The notes beneath the pieces were generated by a model. The model was not told the origin of the DNA and searched no databases. It saw only the letters and a list, made by a program, of their open reading frames with translations. From Balanoglossus misakiensis (lineage: Eukaryota > Hemichordata), in assembly GCA_040954595.2 (NCBI GenBank), contig CM082597.2, positions 9,300,001 to 9,364,000 on the forward strand: a stretch of 64,000 nucleotides of DNA, in the 5' to 3' direction. Made by a program: the position numbers and the translations under genes. This document shows, one piece after another, positions 1 to 10,745 of the stretch (position 1 is the stretch's first letter; each line of letters begins with the position of its first letter).

Positions 1-1182
1 AACACCATAATAGTCTATTGAAATCATATTCTTATATTCATTTAAATATTTTTAAACAATTTTTTTAATTTAGAAACATTTTGTGAATTGGTAAAATGCT
101 AATTTATGTTAATTAGGTCCAGGTGGAAATTTCAGAAAATGAGCATTTTAAAAGCATGTCATTCATTTTTTTGGTACAAGCTGGGAACAAGTTGTTTTTG
201 GATATTTCGAATACGCTGATTTCGAATTTGCCTGTTCCCAAAAATTCTTTTCACGTTTTCATGTCGAAAATGGCAAATTAATTTGTGACGTCATAATTTA
301 GAAATACCTAAAAGAAAACGCTGTTTGTAGCCATTATGGTGCAATATCACAGGTCAACACCATAATAGTCTATTGAAATCATATTCTTATATTCATTTAA
401 ATATTTTTAAACAATTTTTTTAATTTAGAAACATTTTGTGAATTGGTAAAATGCTAATTTATGTTAATTAGGTCCAGGTGGAAATTTCAGAAAATGAGCA
501 TTTTAAAAGCATGTCATTCATTTTTTTGGTACAAGCTGGGAACAAGTTGTTTTTGGATATTTCGAATACGCTGATTTCGAATTTGCCTGTTCCCAAAAAT
601 TCTTTTCACGTTTTCATGTCGAAAATGGCAAATTAATTTGTGACGTCATAATTTAGAAATACCTAAAAGAAAACGCTGTTTGTAGCCATTATGGTGCAAT
701 ATCACAGGTCAACACCATAATAGTCTATTGAAATCATATTCTTATATTCATTTAAATATTTTTAAACAATTTTTTTAATTTAGAAACATTTTATGAATTG
801 GTAAAATGCTAATTTATGTTAATTAGGTCCAGGTGGAAATTTCAGAAAATGAGCATTTTAAAAGCATGTCATTCATTTTTTTGGTACAAGCTGGGAACAA
901 GTTGTTTTTGGATATTTCGAATACGCTGATTTCGAATTTGCCTGTTCCCAAACATTCTTTTCACGTTTTCATGTCGAAAATGGCAAATTAATTTGTGACG
1001 TCATAATTTAGAAATACCTAAAAGAAAACGCTGTTTGTAGCCATTATGGTGCAATATCACAGGTCAACACCATAATAGTCTATTGAAATCATATTCATAT
1101 ATCATTTAAATATTTTTACACAATTTTTTTAATTTAGAAAAATTTGGTGAATTGGTAAAAATGCTAATTTATGTTAATTAGG
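1..1182. repeat. 355-bp satellite, 3.3 tandem copies
   Basis: Four copies of one unit start at 1, 356, 711 and 1066, an exact period of 355 bp. The first three are nearly identical (single changes such as g/a near 792 and a/c near 953). The fourth is more diverged and stops at about 1182. The array enters from outside the window on the left. The unit is AT-rich and non-coding. A diverged inverted piece of the same unit lies at about 4638-4716. Confidence 0.95.
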
Positions 1183-1994
1183 TGACACGCCAATCTAAAA
1201 TCAATGGTCTACAAAAGAGAGCCAACGGTGTTAAGTGAGGTGTCTATTCCAATGTTTTCAGGGTCAAGGAATTCAAATATGCAATCGTTTACCTTGTCAG
1301 ACAAGGTGCAGCATGGAAAATATGCAAAATTAGCTTAATTAGTCATGATGTCATGCTAAAATTGACAACTGAAAGCTAATGATACAACTCTGGCCTGTGA
1401 GGTGTCTATTCACATGTTTTTTGGCAAATGTTTGCATTTTAATGAATAACTGAAATGAAACTTTTCATATTTGTATGTACATGTAATAGCATGTAAAAAC
1501 AACAAAAACAAACAAATAAACATACACAACGAGGATTTAGTTTAGACTGTACATGCTCGTTGGTAACATCGTGACCGATCGCTCCGTTAAAAAACACCAG
1601 AACATTGAACGTATGAACGTTTAGGTCCACAATTCACAAGTAATTGAACTATGAATGTATGTTCAATGTTGTGAAAAGCCAAAAACATACTTTTTGCCAA
1701 CAAAACTGGCATTTGTTAACGTACAAGTTGTTCATTAATAGCGAAAGCATCGTATGGCCACACTCACATTATGCCAGCACCGTATATTCATGCTTAGTTA
1801 TAAGACGTTGAATGCACACTGATGGCCCGACGTCCTCGGTGTTTTTTTGAAACCCGGTCTCTAACAACAATTTCTCTTCATAAGTAAAGAGTAATGTGTA
1901 TTTTTATTACGTTTTTATATATGATACTGTGTGCAAAGTGAACATTGTGTCAGTGAGGCAACATATATACATGTATATTTAATCCACTTGGGTG
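1183..1994. other. Non-coding spacer
   Basis: No supportable gene. AT-rich sequence between the satellite and the fold-back element. A short direct repeat (gtgaggtgtctattc) occurs near 1236 and 1397, suggesting more decayed repeat DNA. Confidence 0.6.
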
Positions 1995-4162
1995 TCGTAC
2001 TTGGCTCAGATGTGCGTTAATGTGTACTAAACAAATTCAGATAGCGAGCCACAAATCTTTGATGAGTTTCCATGGCAACCATTTTTTCATTTTTTCAAAA
2101 TGGCCGCCAATACAGATAATCTCACCCACAAAATAACAATTATAAAACACCACAATAAATTCATATTACAATATTTGAAACAAGAAACTGCTCAAAGAGT
2201 AATTTTCAAAATATATATCATCACTAAACTAGTTATAGGGGTAAATACAGGATCGAGATTCAGTCGCTAAAGAAATTCAAGTTTGGTAATAACACTGGTT
2301 ACAACAAACTTAGTTAAAACACTGTATAACCATATATATATTATAATAGTGGCCTGGCATAAACACAATTTTCGTAACATTTGGGCATTTTGTGATAAAA
2401 GTTTAACAAGTAAAGCTCAGTTGATTCGTTATTTTCCCCATAAAAATATCTTTGATGAACAAAATTCCAAATTTAGTCAACCCAGGAAAAAACGGCATCT
2501 TGTTTCTCAACCTTATAAATTGATCTGACCAGTTTCAATCAGTGCAGAATCCAGCTTTTCTATTTTATCTTCATCAAATGATTCATGCAAATAAAGAATC
2601 ACTTCCCCATAAAATGGTGGCAGAAAGCAAGTATCATGACAGTCGATTGGTTTGTTAAAGTTACTATAGAAACAAACTATGTCTAGGGTGCATGTACATA
2701 GATAGATGTTAGGAATCAAAATCAAAATCTGTTTCAAACTTTTCATCCAATACTTGTCCTTCGGAAAGCGTTTTGATGAAGTCGCTTGAAGTGCTTTGTA
2801 TTGCTCATGTTATCGATAATTTTAATCGCACCTTGATGATAGTCAGCAGTTCTATTTTGACATGTTATTTTGTGTATTTTTGAACCCCCAAAATCAAAGA
2901 ATAAAATGATAAAGTGAAAATAAGCTTCAAAACACCAAAAGTCTTCAGGATCACAGCTTTTCTGTAAAGAGTAAGATTTCGCTTACTTCATGCTATTAAA
3001 TGAAATGAAGTTTTCCGTAATATCTCTTGCAAAGTCAGATCTTTACACATTGAGATTACACATAGAATGGAAGTACATTCCAAGTGACTTGTTGGGAGCC
3101 TTGGGGCACCTAATCCCAGAAAATTGCAATAAGACCTGTTTTTCCATTTACCAATCTAAAGGCCAACTGCTTGTATATTTAGTTGGGTTTCTATAATTAA
3201 CACACATTTTTGACAATATTTATGGCATGATGGACACTATTCTCGACAAATAAAATAATGTTGTGTCCTCCGGTGTAATTTTTATGAGTTTGGAATCATA
3301 GACACCATTTATCTTTTGGTCAACTCTGTTAACAGTCGTCAAAATTGCTGGAGTGGAACTGATACATGATCTAAAGTATCAAGACATATGGTCGATTATT
3401 AACGTTTCAGCAATTTGACTTAAGTTTCTTTAATTTCCTATGGCATTTTGACAAACATCAACACCCCGAAAAAACGTTGTCAACGCTGCGGTGGCGATTG
3501 TGGTCGAAACAAAGCCGCGTGGTTCGTTACCCGGGGGTCCATTTAGATTGCATTGCGTTTGAGGCCCTATGTCTGTCGACCAATAAACGTGACGACCGCG
3601 GACTCAGTTTGGATCAACGTCTATTTCGGGCAGTGGACTCTCCTATCAAGTTGATAAGGAAATGTTACCAGTCACGAGTAAGCCAAGCCCACATCCGTGT
3701 GCAATTCGAATATATCGGTGATCTGTTTATATGATTATCATTAGCTAAGGTGGTAAACTGTTGTGATTCATATGTGTAATTTACGTACTGCAAGTTAAAT
3801 ATCGCAATTAGCCTAATGTTTGACCATAGACAGTATGGTTTGACTTCTAGAGGAGCACCTATTAATCCGAAAGGGATTAAAAGTTGTGCCTTTAAATTGT
3901 GTTTTGATAACTTACTTACCCCTATAAGTAGTTTAGTAACCATAATGTCTTTGCAAATTATTCTTTCCACAGTTCCTTGTATCAAATATAGTAATCTAAA
4001 TTTATTTTGGTGTTTACAGATGTTATTTGGTGGGTGAAATTATCTGTATTGGTGGCCATTTTGAAAAATTGGTTGCCATGGAAACTCATCAACAGATATT
4101 TAGTGGCTCCCTATCTGAATTTTTTTAGTACACATTAACACACATCTTAGCCAAGTTTGGTG
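1995..4162. mobile_element. Fold-back DNA element with ~250-bp inverted arms
   Basis: Sequence 1995-2245 is matched in reverse complement by 3915-4162, at roughly 75-80% by eye with small indels. The shared landmarks include a gagtttccatggcaacca block (about 2066 and its complement near 4075) and a tataggggtaa block at the inner ends. The inner ~1.67 kb has only short reading frames and no transposase that I recognise. This is the structure of a non-autonomous fold-back or long-TIR DNA transposon. Target-site duplications could not be fixed because the outer edges are worn. Confidence 0.75.
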
Positions 4163-4204
4163 CTTTTATCACAAAATGCACAATCGCTATGAAAATTAGG
4201 GTTT

Positions 4205-4720
4205 GGCCGCTCCACTACAGGGCTTTAGACGGCCATATTGAATTGCCACATCGAGGCTCTTATCTCAAAATGAACTTCACACTTGAAGTGTTGTTTTGAA
4301 CAAGATTTAAGTCCTTTATTAAAATAAAGAAAAGGTATTTTTTTTCCAATGATTGTGAGTTTTTAGTACATGTACTGCTACACCTAGCTTTATTATTATT
4401 TGTTAGCCAAAAATCAACGAATTATTCATACAATATGCAAATTTTTGCATAATTATTGTTTTATTGTTGCTAGTTTGTGTTTATACAACCAAAAAAGTTG
4501 TTGTTGTAAACATGTAGTTTATTTTCATTGTTTAAGGAGGTACGTGAACATTTCTTTGATGCTATTCATGTGAGAATTGCGATCCTTGGCGGCCATATTT
4601 GATTTGCCAAAACGAGGCTCTTATCTCAAAAAGATCTTTTGGGAACAGGCATTTTCGAAATCAGCGTAGTCGAATTGACCAAAAAACATATTTGGTTTGC
4701 TTGTACCAAAAAATGCCAGA
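4205..4720. repeat. Dispersed repeat pieces, including inverted satellite fragment
   Basis: A ~45-bp block containing gaggctcttatctcaaaa occurs at about 4231-4275 and again at about 4582-4630, same orientation. Immediately after the second copy, 4638-4716 is the reverse complement of the central part of the 355-bp satellite unit (the ttttttggtacaagc and cgctgatttcga blocks). The satellite unit may therefore derive from a dispersed element whose fragments lie here. Confidence 0.7.
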
Positions 4721-6083
4721 GGGGGTCACAATTTCTCAAATCTCCACCTGACTAAATACAACAACAAGTAGTGCAGGACAAACCGCCACCAGTAACCATG
4801 ACAACAAATCTGAAGGCAATGCTGGGGAACCCTTGCACATACAACTAGGCCTACAGAGAAATGCTGCCCAGCGCCATTCCCGGTCTGACAGCGGCAAAAA
4901 GATGTTTTTTTTTCTCTCAGAAGCGATCTCAGTGTGAGCTGCATGGGATTAAACTGTAGGTCGGGAATACTTGGAATTTAGCGAGCGCAACAAAAAGACA
5001 TGTTGCGGTCAACACGTACCTAAGTTTCGAACCCGTTTTATCGTCACCACAGCTCGGCAACCAACGTGTGGTACAACTTCAAGCTACAATATACTGGAAA
5101 GAATAGTACATTGATATTTACATTTCAGCTAGATTGCGCAAACTGTCCAGTACAGCAGCACCAGTCAGAAGGAAAAACATTTTCTACAGTAAAACTTGTG
5201 AAAAGAAAAGTCAGAAGCAGCGATCAGGACAAAAAACTTCCGGACTTGTGTTTAAGAAAGCTAATTGCCTTTTCAATCAAGACTGGGCAACCAATAGATG
5301 GGTTTAAACATTTTGTACCATTACCCAGGGCCATATGTGGTGCAGATGGTAGTATGTGTCACCAAGGTACAAAGTCCAACACTACCAAGGTACTTAAATC
5401 CAGATACCAACAGGAGAATGTCATGGTAGATAAGGGACTTGTTCTTTGGTTGGGGGTGTATTCTATTTTTGTAGATATCAAGAGACTGACCCCCTCCCTC
5501 ATTGAACATGGAAAAGTTGGTGACCCCCCCCCCCCCTTCACCAAATTGAAAAGCAGGGTGATCTCCACGAATCCACCCCAGGCAAAGAAACGATTTGGGT
5601 GGCGAATCCCTTGCGATGAACGTTAGTCAGCTTCTACATTGAGGGAGGGAGGGCGGGAATTTTGCCAACAGTATACTGCCATTCATGTATTCAATGATCA
5701 CATCATGAATGTGTACAATGACCTAGAAAAGCCATCTCCCCATTCGTATTGTTCCTGCCCGTCTTCTTACTTTACTGGCGTATTGCAAGCTAAGGGAAGG
5801 CCACATGTTGCTGCTTTAATCCTTTTATACCTGTTCTCATTTGCATATTGCGTATGGATATCGCTTCGTGATGAGCCTTTGAATAGCTAAATATTTAAAG
5901 CCTCTTTACTTCTCTCAAGGATTTCCCTATTGTTACAGAATGGGTCAAACTTTTTGGGTGGCTCCACCACACGCTAATTCCTCTTGCATGCATCCCATTC
6001 CTAAGGCATAGTTATCTATCCAGTCCTTAATAATATATACTATTATTTGTGTCGCTCGTCCAAATCTTACTACAAAATCATCA
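4721..6083. other. Unassigned stretch with one open frame of unknown nature
   Basis: No recognisable gene. A plus-strand open frame of 186 codons runs 5066-5626, but its second half crosses a C-run at about 5525-5537 and its translation has no family signature. A good 3' splice site (a pyrimidine-rich tract ending tttcag) lies just upstream at about 5130, so part of it could be an exon. Alternatively it is the tail of an old transposon next to the tyrosine-recombinase element. I do not assign a function. Confidence 0.35.
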
Positions 6084-7010
6084 CTAAACGAAAGCTCTGG
6101 AAAGTCCAACCAATTCGTTTAAATTCTCGAAAGATCGGAAACCCTGCATGTCGCCCGACACAAGATCAGCTAAAGTGTTTGCTGGATTTCCACAACCTAT
6201 AACTTTGGCTAATTGCATGTAATAATTAGCCGTCTCTTCCGCTCTCCAACCAACATGGGACATAAGCGACTGGATATCTGTGCCAGCCATGGCCAATGAA
6301 ATGGCGCATGCGCTGCGACAACCATGCGGGGTTTCACCTGCGTCAATACCAACCTCTTGTACATATGTCTTAAGTCTATGATATGTGATGACAAAGGTTT
6401 TTGTTCTACTAACCCTTGTGGGTTGGTCGGGCAGAAGAGGTAACCAGTTACAAAGTTGATATTAAGAGTAAGATCAAGCGCAAGCTTAAAATATGCCTCA
6501 AGTGTATTAATCGGACACATAAAGACGTCAGCACTGCTCTTTACAGCAAATAAATTTGAACGTGATCCCCTGAGAGTTTTTCCAAATATGTGGTTAAACA
6601 AAAAAACCGAGTTGTCAGGGAAACGCATAATCTCTTGTGTTTTCACATTGCCTAAAGCGTGTGCTCTATCACCCGAAAAGGCCAGCAGTTTGAAAAGTTA
6701 CTGAGGCGATTATGGGAGCTTCATTTTTTTCGGTAATGTGCTGAAAAACCAGCCGCATTTTTTTCGAGGAAGAGTGGTTTCGCTTGCTTCGGTGTAATTA
6801 GTGCCTTTGCCTAACGCTCAGATGTCTTTTTATATACCTATTTACAAGGGTTGAATCTAATGGGTTTGGGATGGATCTACGTGACACAGCTTTTTGCGAT
6901 TGATAAAGTGTTTTTAATTTTGCAACCATGTTTTTAACAGTGCTGGCACGAAGCCTTTTGGGACATGCGCATTGTTGCAAACCTGGTGACCCTAAATGCG
7001 GGCAAGTCAC
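6084..7010 (-). pseudogene. Tyrosine recombinase, frameshifted
   Basis: Minus-strand translation in changing frames shows a core-binding-like N-terminal part (about 6950-6800), then the catalytic domain. The first catalytic Arg lies in a GDRAHAL motif (about 6670), the H-x-x-R pair in ETPHGCRS (about 6325), a later His/Trp in SHVGW, and the nucleophile Tyr in ANYYMQL (about 6220). These are the expected R...HxxR...H/W...Y residues of the phage-integrase/tyrosine-recombinase fold. At least three to four frame changes occur (near 6800, 6745, 6690 and 6380), so it is dead. It would integrate the cDNA of a DIRS/Ngaro-type element. Confidence 0.8.
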
Positions 7011-7034
7011 ATCATGCACTTGGGTCTTTCCTAT

Positions 7035-7150
7035 GGAAGACCGGTCACGACATGCGACATGCGACTTCCAAACTACGACCTGCGAGTTTGTAAAACTGCG
7101 ACATGCGACCTGCGACTTAAAAAACCACCCTGCGGCCTGCGACTTCAAGC
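7035..7150. repeat. Short imperfect tgcgac-rich repeat
   Basis: The stretch contains many irregular repeats of a six-to-eight-base motif (tgcgac, ctgcgact). It opens plus- and minus-strand reading frames of 70-116 codons that are by-products of the repeat and the neighbouring recombinase. Confidence 0.6.
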
Positions 7151-8047
7151 TACAAAACGGTCGCTTTGTTCATACCGACGACCTGCACACCGTGGTCCAA
7201 AGATTTAATAACAAAGGTGGCTGTGTGAGTTACAAGCTCCGTATTTTGTAGGATAAAACGCTTCGTGGCATAAATTGAAATCTTGAAACCTGGTTATTTC
7301 TACTATGCAGCTATATTTTACAGTTTCTTTTGAAATATGATTTTTGTATTGTTGACTAATTTTTGGTGTATACAATAAAGTCATATCTATATGTTACACT
7401 GTCTTAACATCTTTAATATTTTATTAATTAAAACTACACATAGAAATGCTCTTCTCTAGCAAGCCTGGAGTGCTAATAAGTGACCAAAGTAGTTTTTGAT
7501 AACCAGTACATTCTGCCAGTTTTTTATTATGTATAATTGTTGACACAGAAATAATGTATGCTTTGGGAATGTCTTCTAAGTGCTTATTTCTCCGTATTCC
7601 TTAAGTTGTGGACATTTGTATCTTTTAATAATTAAACAACCGATTGGTTCAGAACTGTTGTTAGATTGGCATTGTGTGTTTGATTTTCTTCGTCATCACA
7701 TGCAAACCATGCAAACACTTGGTAGACCAAGTGCGCCCTCACTGGTCAGATGGCATCATTGAACTGCATGTGGCCATCATAGGTCTATCACATTGTCAGG
7801 GCAACTCATTGCATACTTGTAGATAAGACACGGAGTTCTTCCTCCTTGTTTTTAGTGTGTATGGTTGTTTAGTGTAATTGATTGATAATATAAAAAAAAT
7901 ATTTTGTTGTTTGTTTACAAATATTGTCACATTTGTTTGTTTGTGGACAGGTCAGAGTTGGTGCTAGGGCTTGGGGTTCATTCACTCCCTATATATGTAC
8001 TGTGTATTATAATATAGGATTGTTGAATATACCCTAACCCTAACCTG
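7151..8047. other. Non-coding gap where the RT core would be expected
   Basis: Between the recombinase remnant and the pol-start fragment I find no reverse-transcriptase motif (no F/Y-x-D-D on the minus strand) and no long frame. A double ccctaa motif sits at about 8031-8044. The gap probably marks an internal deletion plus replacement sequence. Confidence 0.5.
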
Positions 8048-8479
8048 TCAACAAACAAACATGATAATATTTGTAAATACTTGTTCAAGTTCTGACAAAA
8101 GTAGTTTGTCTAGTCTGGGTTTGGTGTCAGCACTTGTTGCTGACCTGTAATTATTACATTCATAACTTTCAATATGAGCATCATCGTCGACAAGTTTGAA
8201 GCCATGACGAATGCCATCAAGTAAGAAATCCCTGTCCAGATCCTCAGCAAGTTCAATTTCCCATGCTCGGGTATTTAGTTGCGACCATGGCAACGTAGAA
8301 AAACTGTTCATATCAGCAGCGGCTGAAACATTGGCGCCGGTGGGCGAAGAGAAAGTATCAGAGTGTTTATACAATGTAGCATTTTGGTTAACTTCAGGCG
8401 GGAGGCCCAACACAGCGGTGTTTTCGTTAATGTCATCATCAATAACAGCGGTACACGTATGATCCAAACAAGTTGACAC
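8048..8479 (-). pseudogene. N-terminal fragment of retroelement pol ORF
   Basis: The 143-aa minus-strand frame begins 17 bp after the gag-like stop. Its second half has the pattern NTRAWEIELAEDLDRDFLLD followed by GIRHGF. From memory this resembles the segment just before the reverse-transcriptase domain in DIRS/Ngaro-like and related retroelements. The frame stops at 8048 before any catalytic motif, so only the leader of pol survives. The alternative, an unrelated host ORF, is less likely given the gag-like gene directly upstream on the same strand. Confidence 0.65.
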
Positions 8480-8495
8480 AGACTTGTTTGAAATA

Positions 8496-9608
8496 TTACC
8501 TGGAAAAGTTCACTTCTTTGTTTTCTTCTTGTCTGTCGATTTTTTTGGCATATGCCGTGCAGTCATCCTTACGGTGTCCTATCTCATTGCACAGCAGGCA
8601 TGCGTGGGTATATCTGCAACCTGCAGAGTAGCACTGAGCGGTGTTGTAACGAATGCACGGTTTAAGTTTTTCTTCATCCTTTTTTCCGCGACCGGACTGT
8701 TTGTCTTTGTCCTTGCGATCGCGAAGCCTGGTAAGGGTGTCGCTTGGTCCAAAGGCGACGTTATTGGCGTCAGAATCGGAGGGGCCCCATTTTGCGCCAG
8801 TACATTCGATGTCGTCACGGTACTTGTTATCGTACAGCATACAGGCACTTGCCTTGTATTTGTTCACTTTGCTGGCAATAAAAGTCAGGTGCTGTATATA
8901 ACCTTCGCTTTCGTCGGAGGACTGGTCAACCAGAATGCCAAGAATTTTCATGTTTCCTTCCCAGAACTGGGCCCAGTTAATTTCGTCAAATTCTTTGGCT
9001 TGTTTGCCATTATCAAGACGTATGAACTCATGAGGTCGTGGAACCGTGCGTCGTTTAGGCGCGAAAATGGTGGGTTTACAAATGTTACTATGTGAGCACT
9101 CACCAGTGTTGTGTTTCTGGGAAGAAACGGGAAGACGACTGAGTAACTGTTCGAGACTGTCCAGTTCTTGTGGTGAAGGTACATCAGACTTGCGTTTAGT
9201 AGAAGCCGCATCGGCCAAGGATGAGTTGGTGGTGGCCCCTGTCATGCCCGTGTCCACAAACTTTGGAGAAGAATTAATGGGTTGTGGAGAGACGCTTGAG
9301 GGAGGCTCCATTTTCCCCCTTGGTGATGTCTGCGTACCAGCATGCAGAGAATTTACTGCTTCACGAAGTAGGCAGCGTTGTCCGGGCAAAATGTCTAAAT
9401 CGCGAAGGTCCTGTTCCAGCATCGCCTTCAAGGCGCGAAAGGTAGTGAAGCCATTTTGAACAAGGCATGTGACAGTGTCTTCGGACAGGCCAAATTCATC
9501 CTTCGCCAGTTTTTCCATGCGAGTCAGTTCTGACTCGATCTTAGGCACTGATGATGTCGATGATGTCGATGCTCGTTGTCGTCTGCTTCTGGCGATCTTC
9601 GTCGTCAT
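8496..9608 (-). CDS. gag-like protein of tyrosine-recombinase retroelement
   Basis: Intact 370-aa ORF. Residues about 30-90 look like a SAM-like helical domain (acidic, leucine-rich, ending in LREAVNSL). A low-complexity Ser/Pro linker follows. A Cys/His cluster lies at residues about 318-350 with spacing C-x7-C-x4-C-x3-H-x-C-x2-C-x4-H-x4-C, the zinc-knuckle type seen in DIRS-like gag proteins. The tail is basic and acidic mixed. Such proteins package element RNA. The reading frame is open throughout while the downstream recombinase is broken, so the insertion is relatively young or the ORF is conserved by chance. Start chosen as the first Met. Confidence 0.7.
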   Translation of the reverse strand: MTTKIARSRRQRASTSSTSSVPKIESELTRMEKLAKDEFGLSEDTVTCLVQNGFTTFRALKAMLEQDLRDLDILPGQRCLLREAVNSLHAGTQTSPRGKMEPPSSVSPQPINSSPKFVDTGMTGATTNSSLADAASTKRKSDVPSPQELDSLEQLLSRLPVSSQKHNTGECSHSNICKPTIFAPKRRTVPRPHEFIRLDNGKQAKEFDEINWAQFWEGNMKILGILVDQSSDESEGYIQHLTFIASKVNKYKASACMLYDNKYRDDIECTGAKWGPSDSDANNVAFGPSDTLTRLRDRKDKDKQSGRGKKDEEKLKPCIRYNTAQCYSAGCRYTHACLLCNEIGHRKDDCTAYAKKIDRQEENKEVNFSR

Positions 9609-9779
9609 TTTTATTCAAACTCAACAACAACAACAAACTTACAGGTAACACTGCATGCTACACTGGCTGGGAGAATTCGAATGAATGTAGGAAAACTAAG
9701 TGCGCATGCGTACAGGCTCTGGCTAATTATAATATTATAAGCAAGCTTATACTACTCGTCTATTTTGAGGTTGATTTTG

Positions 9780-10745
9780 GTTTTTGGCTAACATGTATAT
9801 CTATGTCAGCTTATAGCATAAGTTGGTGTCCGTCGTCTATGTATGTCTGTATGTGTGCCTCATACAGAATTATGTATTTTGTGAATGGATCAGTTTCGTC
9901 TAGATGTATTGATGTATGTATGTGTATGTCCATCAACATCAAAAACTTGAAACTACTGATATTTAGTGTGTACATAGAAATTGTTATTGCGAAAAAATGC
10001 ATACTGGTATTAACTGGAAAAATGTTCAAATGGTCAAAATTGAAAAACTTAATAACAGCGGATCAGATTCAGTTAAAAGTTGGCGTGCATTGGTGTGCAA
10101 GTACTTTGGGAAGACCTCGTATGATTTTGTTCAGGTGGAGTCAGTATCTGTCGTTTGCTATTTTTTATGAATTTTTGGGGGAATTTTCTGCAGTTTTGTT
10201 TTAAAAAAATCTTCTCTGAAATTACATGTCCAATTGATTGGAAACTTGGTATGGAGGTTCATAGGGCTTACCTGAATCACATTTGTGCAAACGGTGGTGA
10301 AATTTGCAAAAATGCATTTTTGGGCAATATTTCCTGTTTTTGTCAAAAAATCAAATCCTGTGAAACTGTAAGTGCAATTGTTTTGATACTTTGTATTTGG
10401 GTTTCTAGGGGTGATCTCAGTCAGATATGATCAAATTGTAATGAAATTTGCATAATTGTATTTTTGGGGAATTTCTGCAGGGTTTGGCCAAATAGTCTTC
10501 AGTAAAACCACAAGTCCAATTGATTGGAAACTTTGAATGGGAATTCATATATGTGATATCAGTCAGATTTGTCTGAATTTCCTGTTGTTTGCCAAAATTT
10601 CTTCCTTATTGAAACTTGTTCAAGAGGTTCTTAGGCATGAACAGAAATCAGATTTGTTGAAATCTGGTGAAATATTCATACTTTTTGGTATATTTCTTGC
10701 CATTTTTGATGAAAGAGTTTTAGAATTCCATAGACTTATCTTTGT
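9780..10745 (+). repeat. Dispersed repeat with ~300-bp internal repeats
   Basis: Blocks such as 'ccaattgattggaaactt' recur (about 10229 and 10513) together with atttgca/tttttggg blocks, showing diverged internal repeats. The left part, around 9900-9960 (a run of tgtatg with an adjoining aaaaacttgaaa block), is matched in reverse complement at about 16893-16970. The whole segment corresponds to the inverted family member at 16040-16990. Open frames inside (for example 9551-10204) are repeat by-products. Confidence 0.6.

Larger units (their letters stand above)
6084..9608 (-). mobile_element. Degenerate DIRS/Ngaro-like tyrosine-recombinase retroelement
   Basis: Read on the minus strand the order is gag-like ORF (9608-8496), start of a pol-type ORF (8479-8048), about 0.8-1 kb without coding content, then a tyrosine recombinase (about 7010-6084). 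gag, RT, recombinase is the order known for tyrosine-recombinase retrotransposons. The reverse-transcriptase/RNase H core is missing and the recombinase is frameshifted, so this is an inactive deletion derivative. The flanking inverted or split direct repeats typical of these elements were not identified. Confidence 0.75.

Noticed and set aside
8029-8046. Telomere-like ccctaaccctaacc
   Set aside because: Only two units. Too short to call an interstitial telomere.
9551-10204. 217-codon plus-strand frame
   Set aside because: It starts antisense to the gag-like ORF and runs into a dispersed repeat. Composition is low-complexity and there is no domain.
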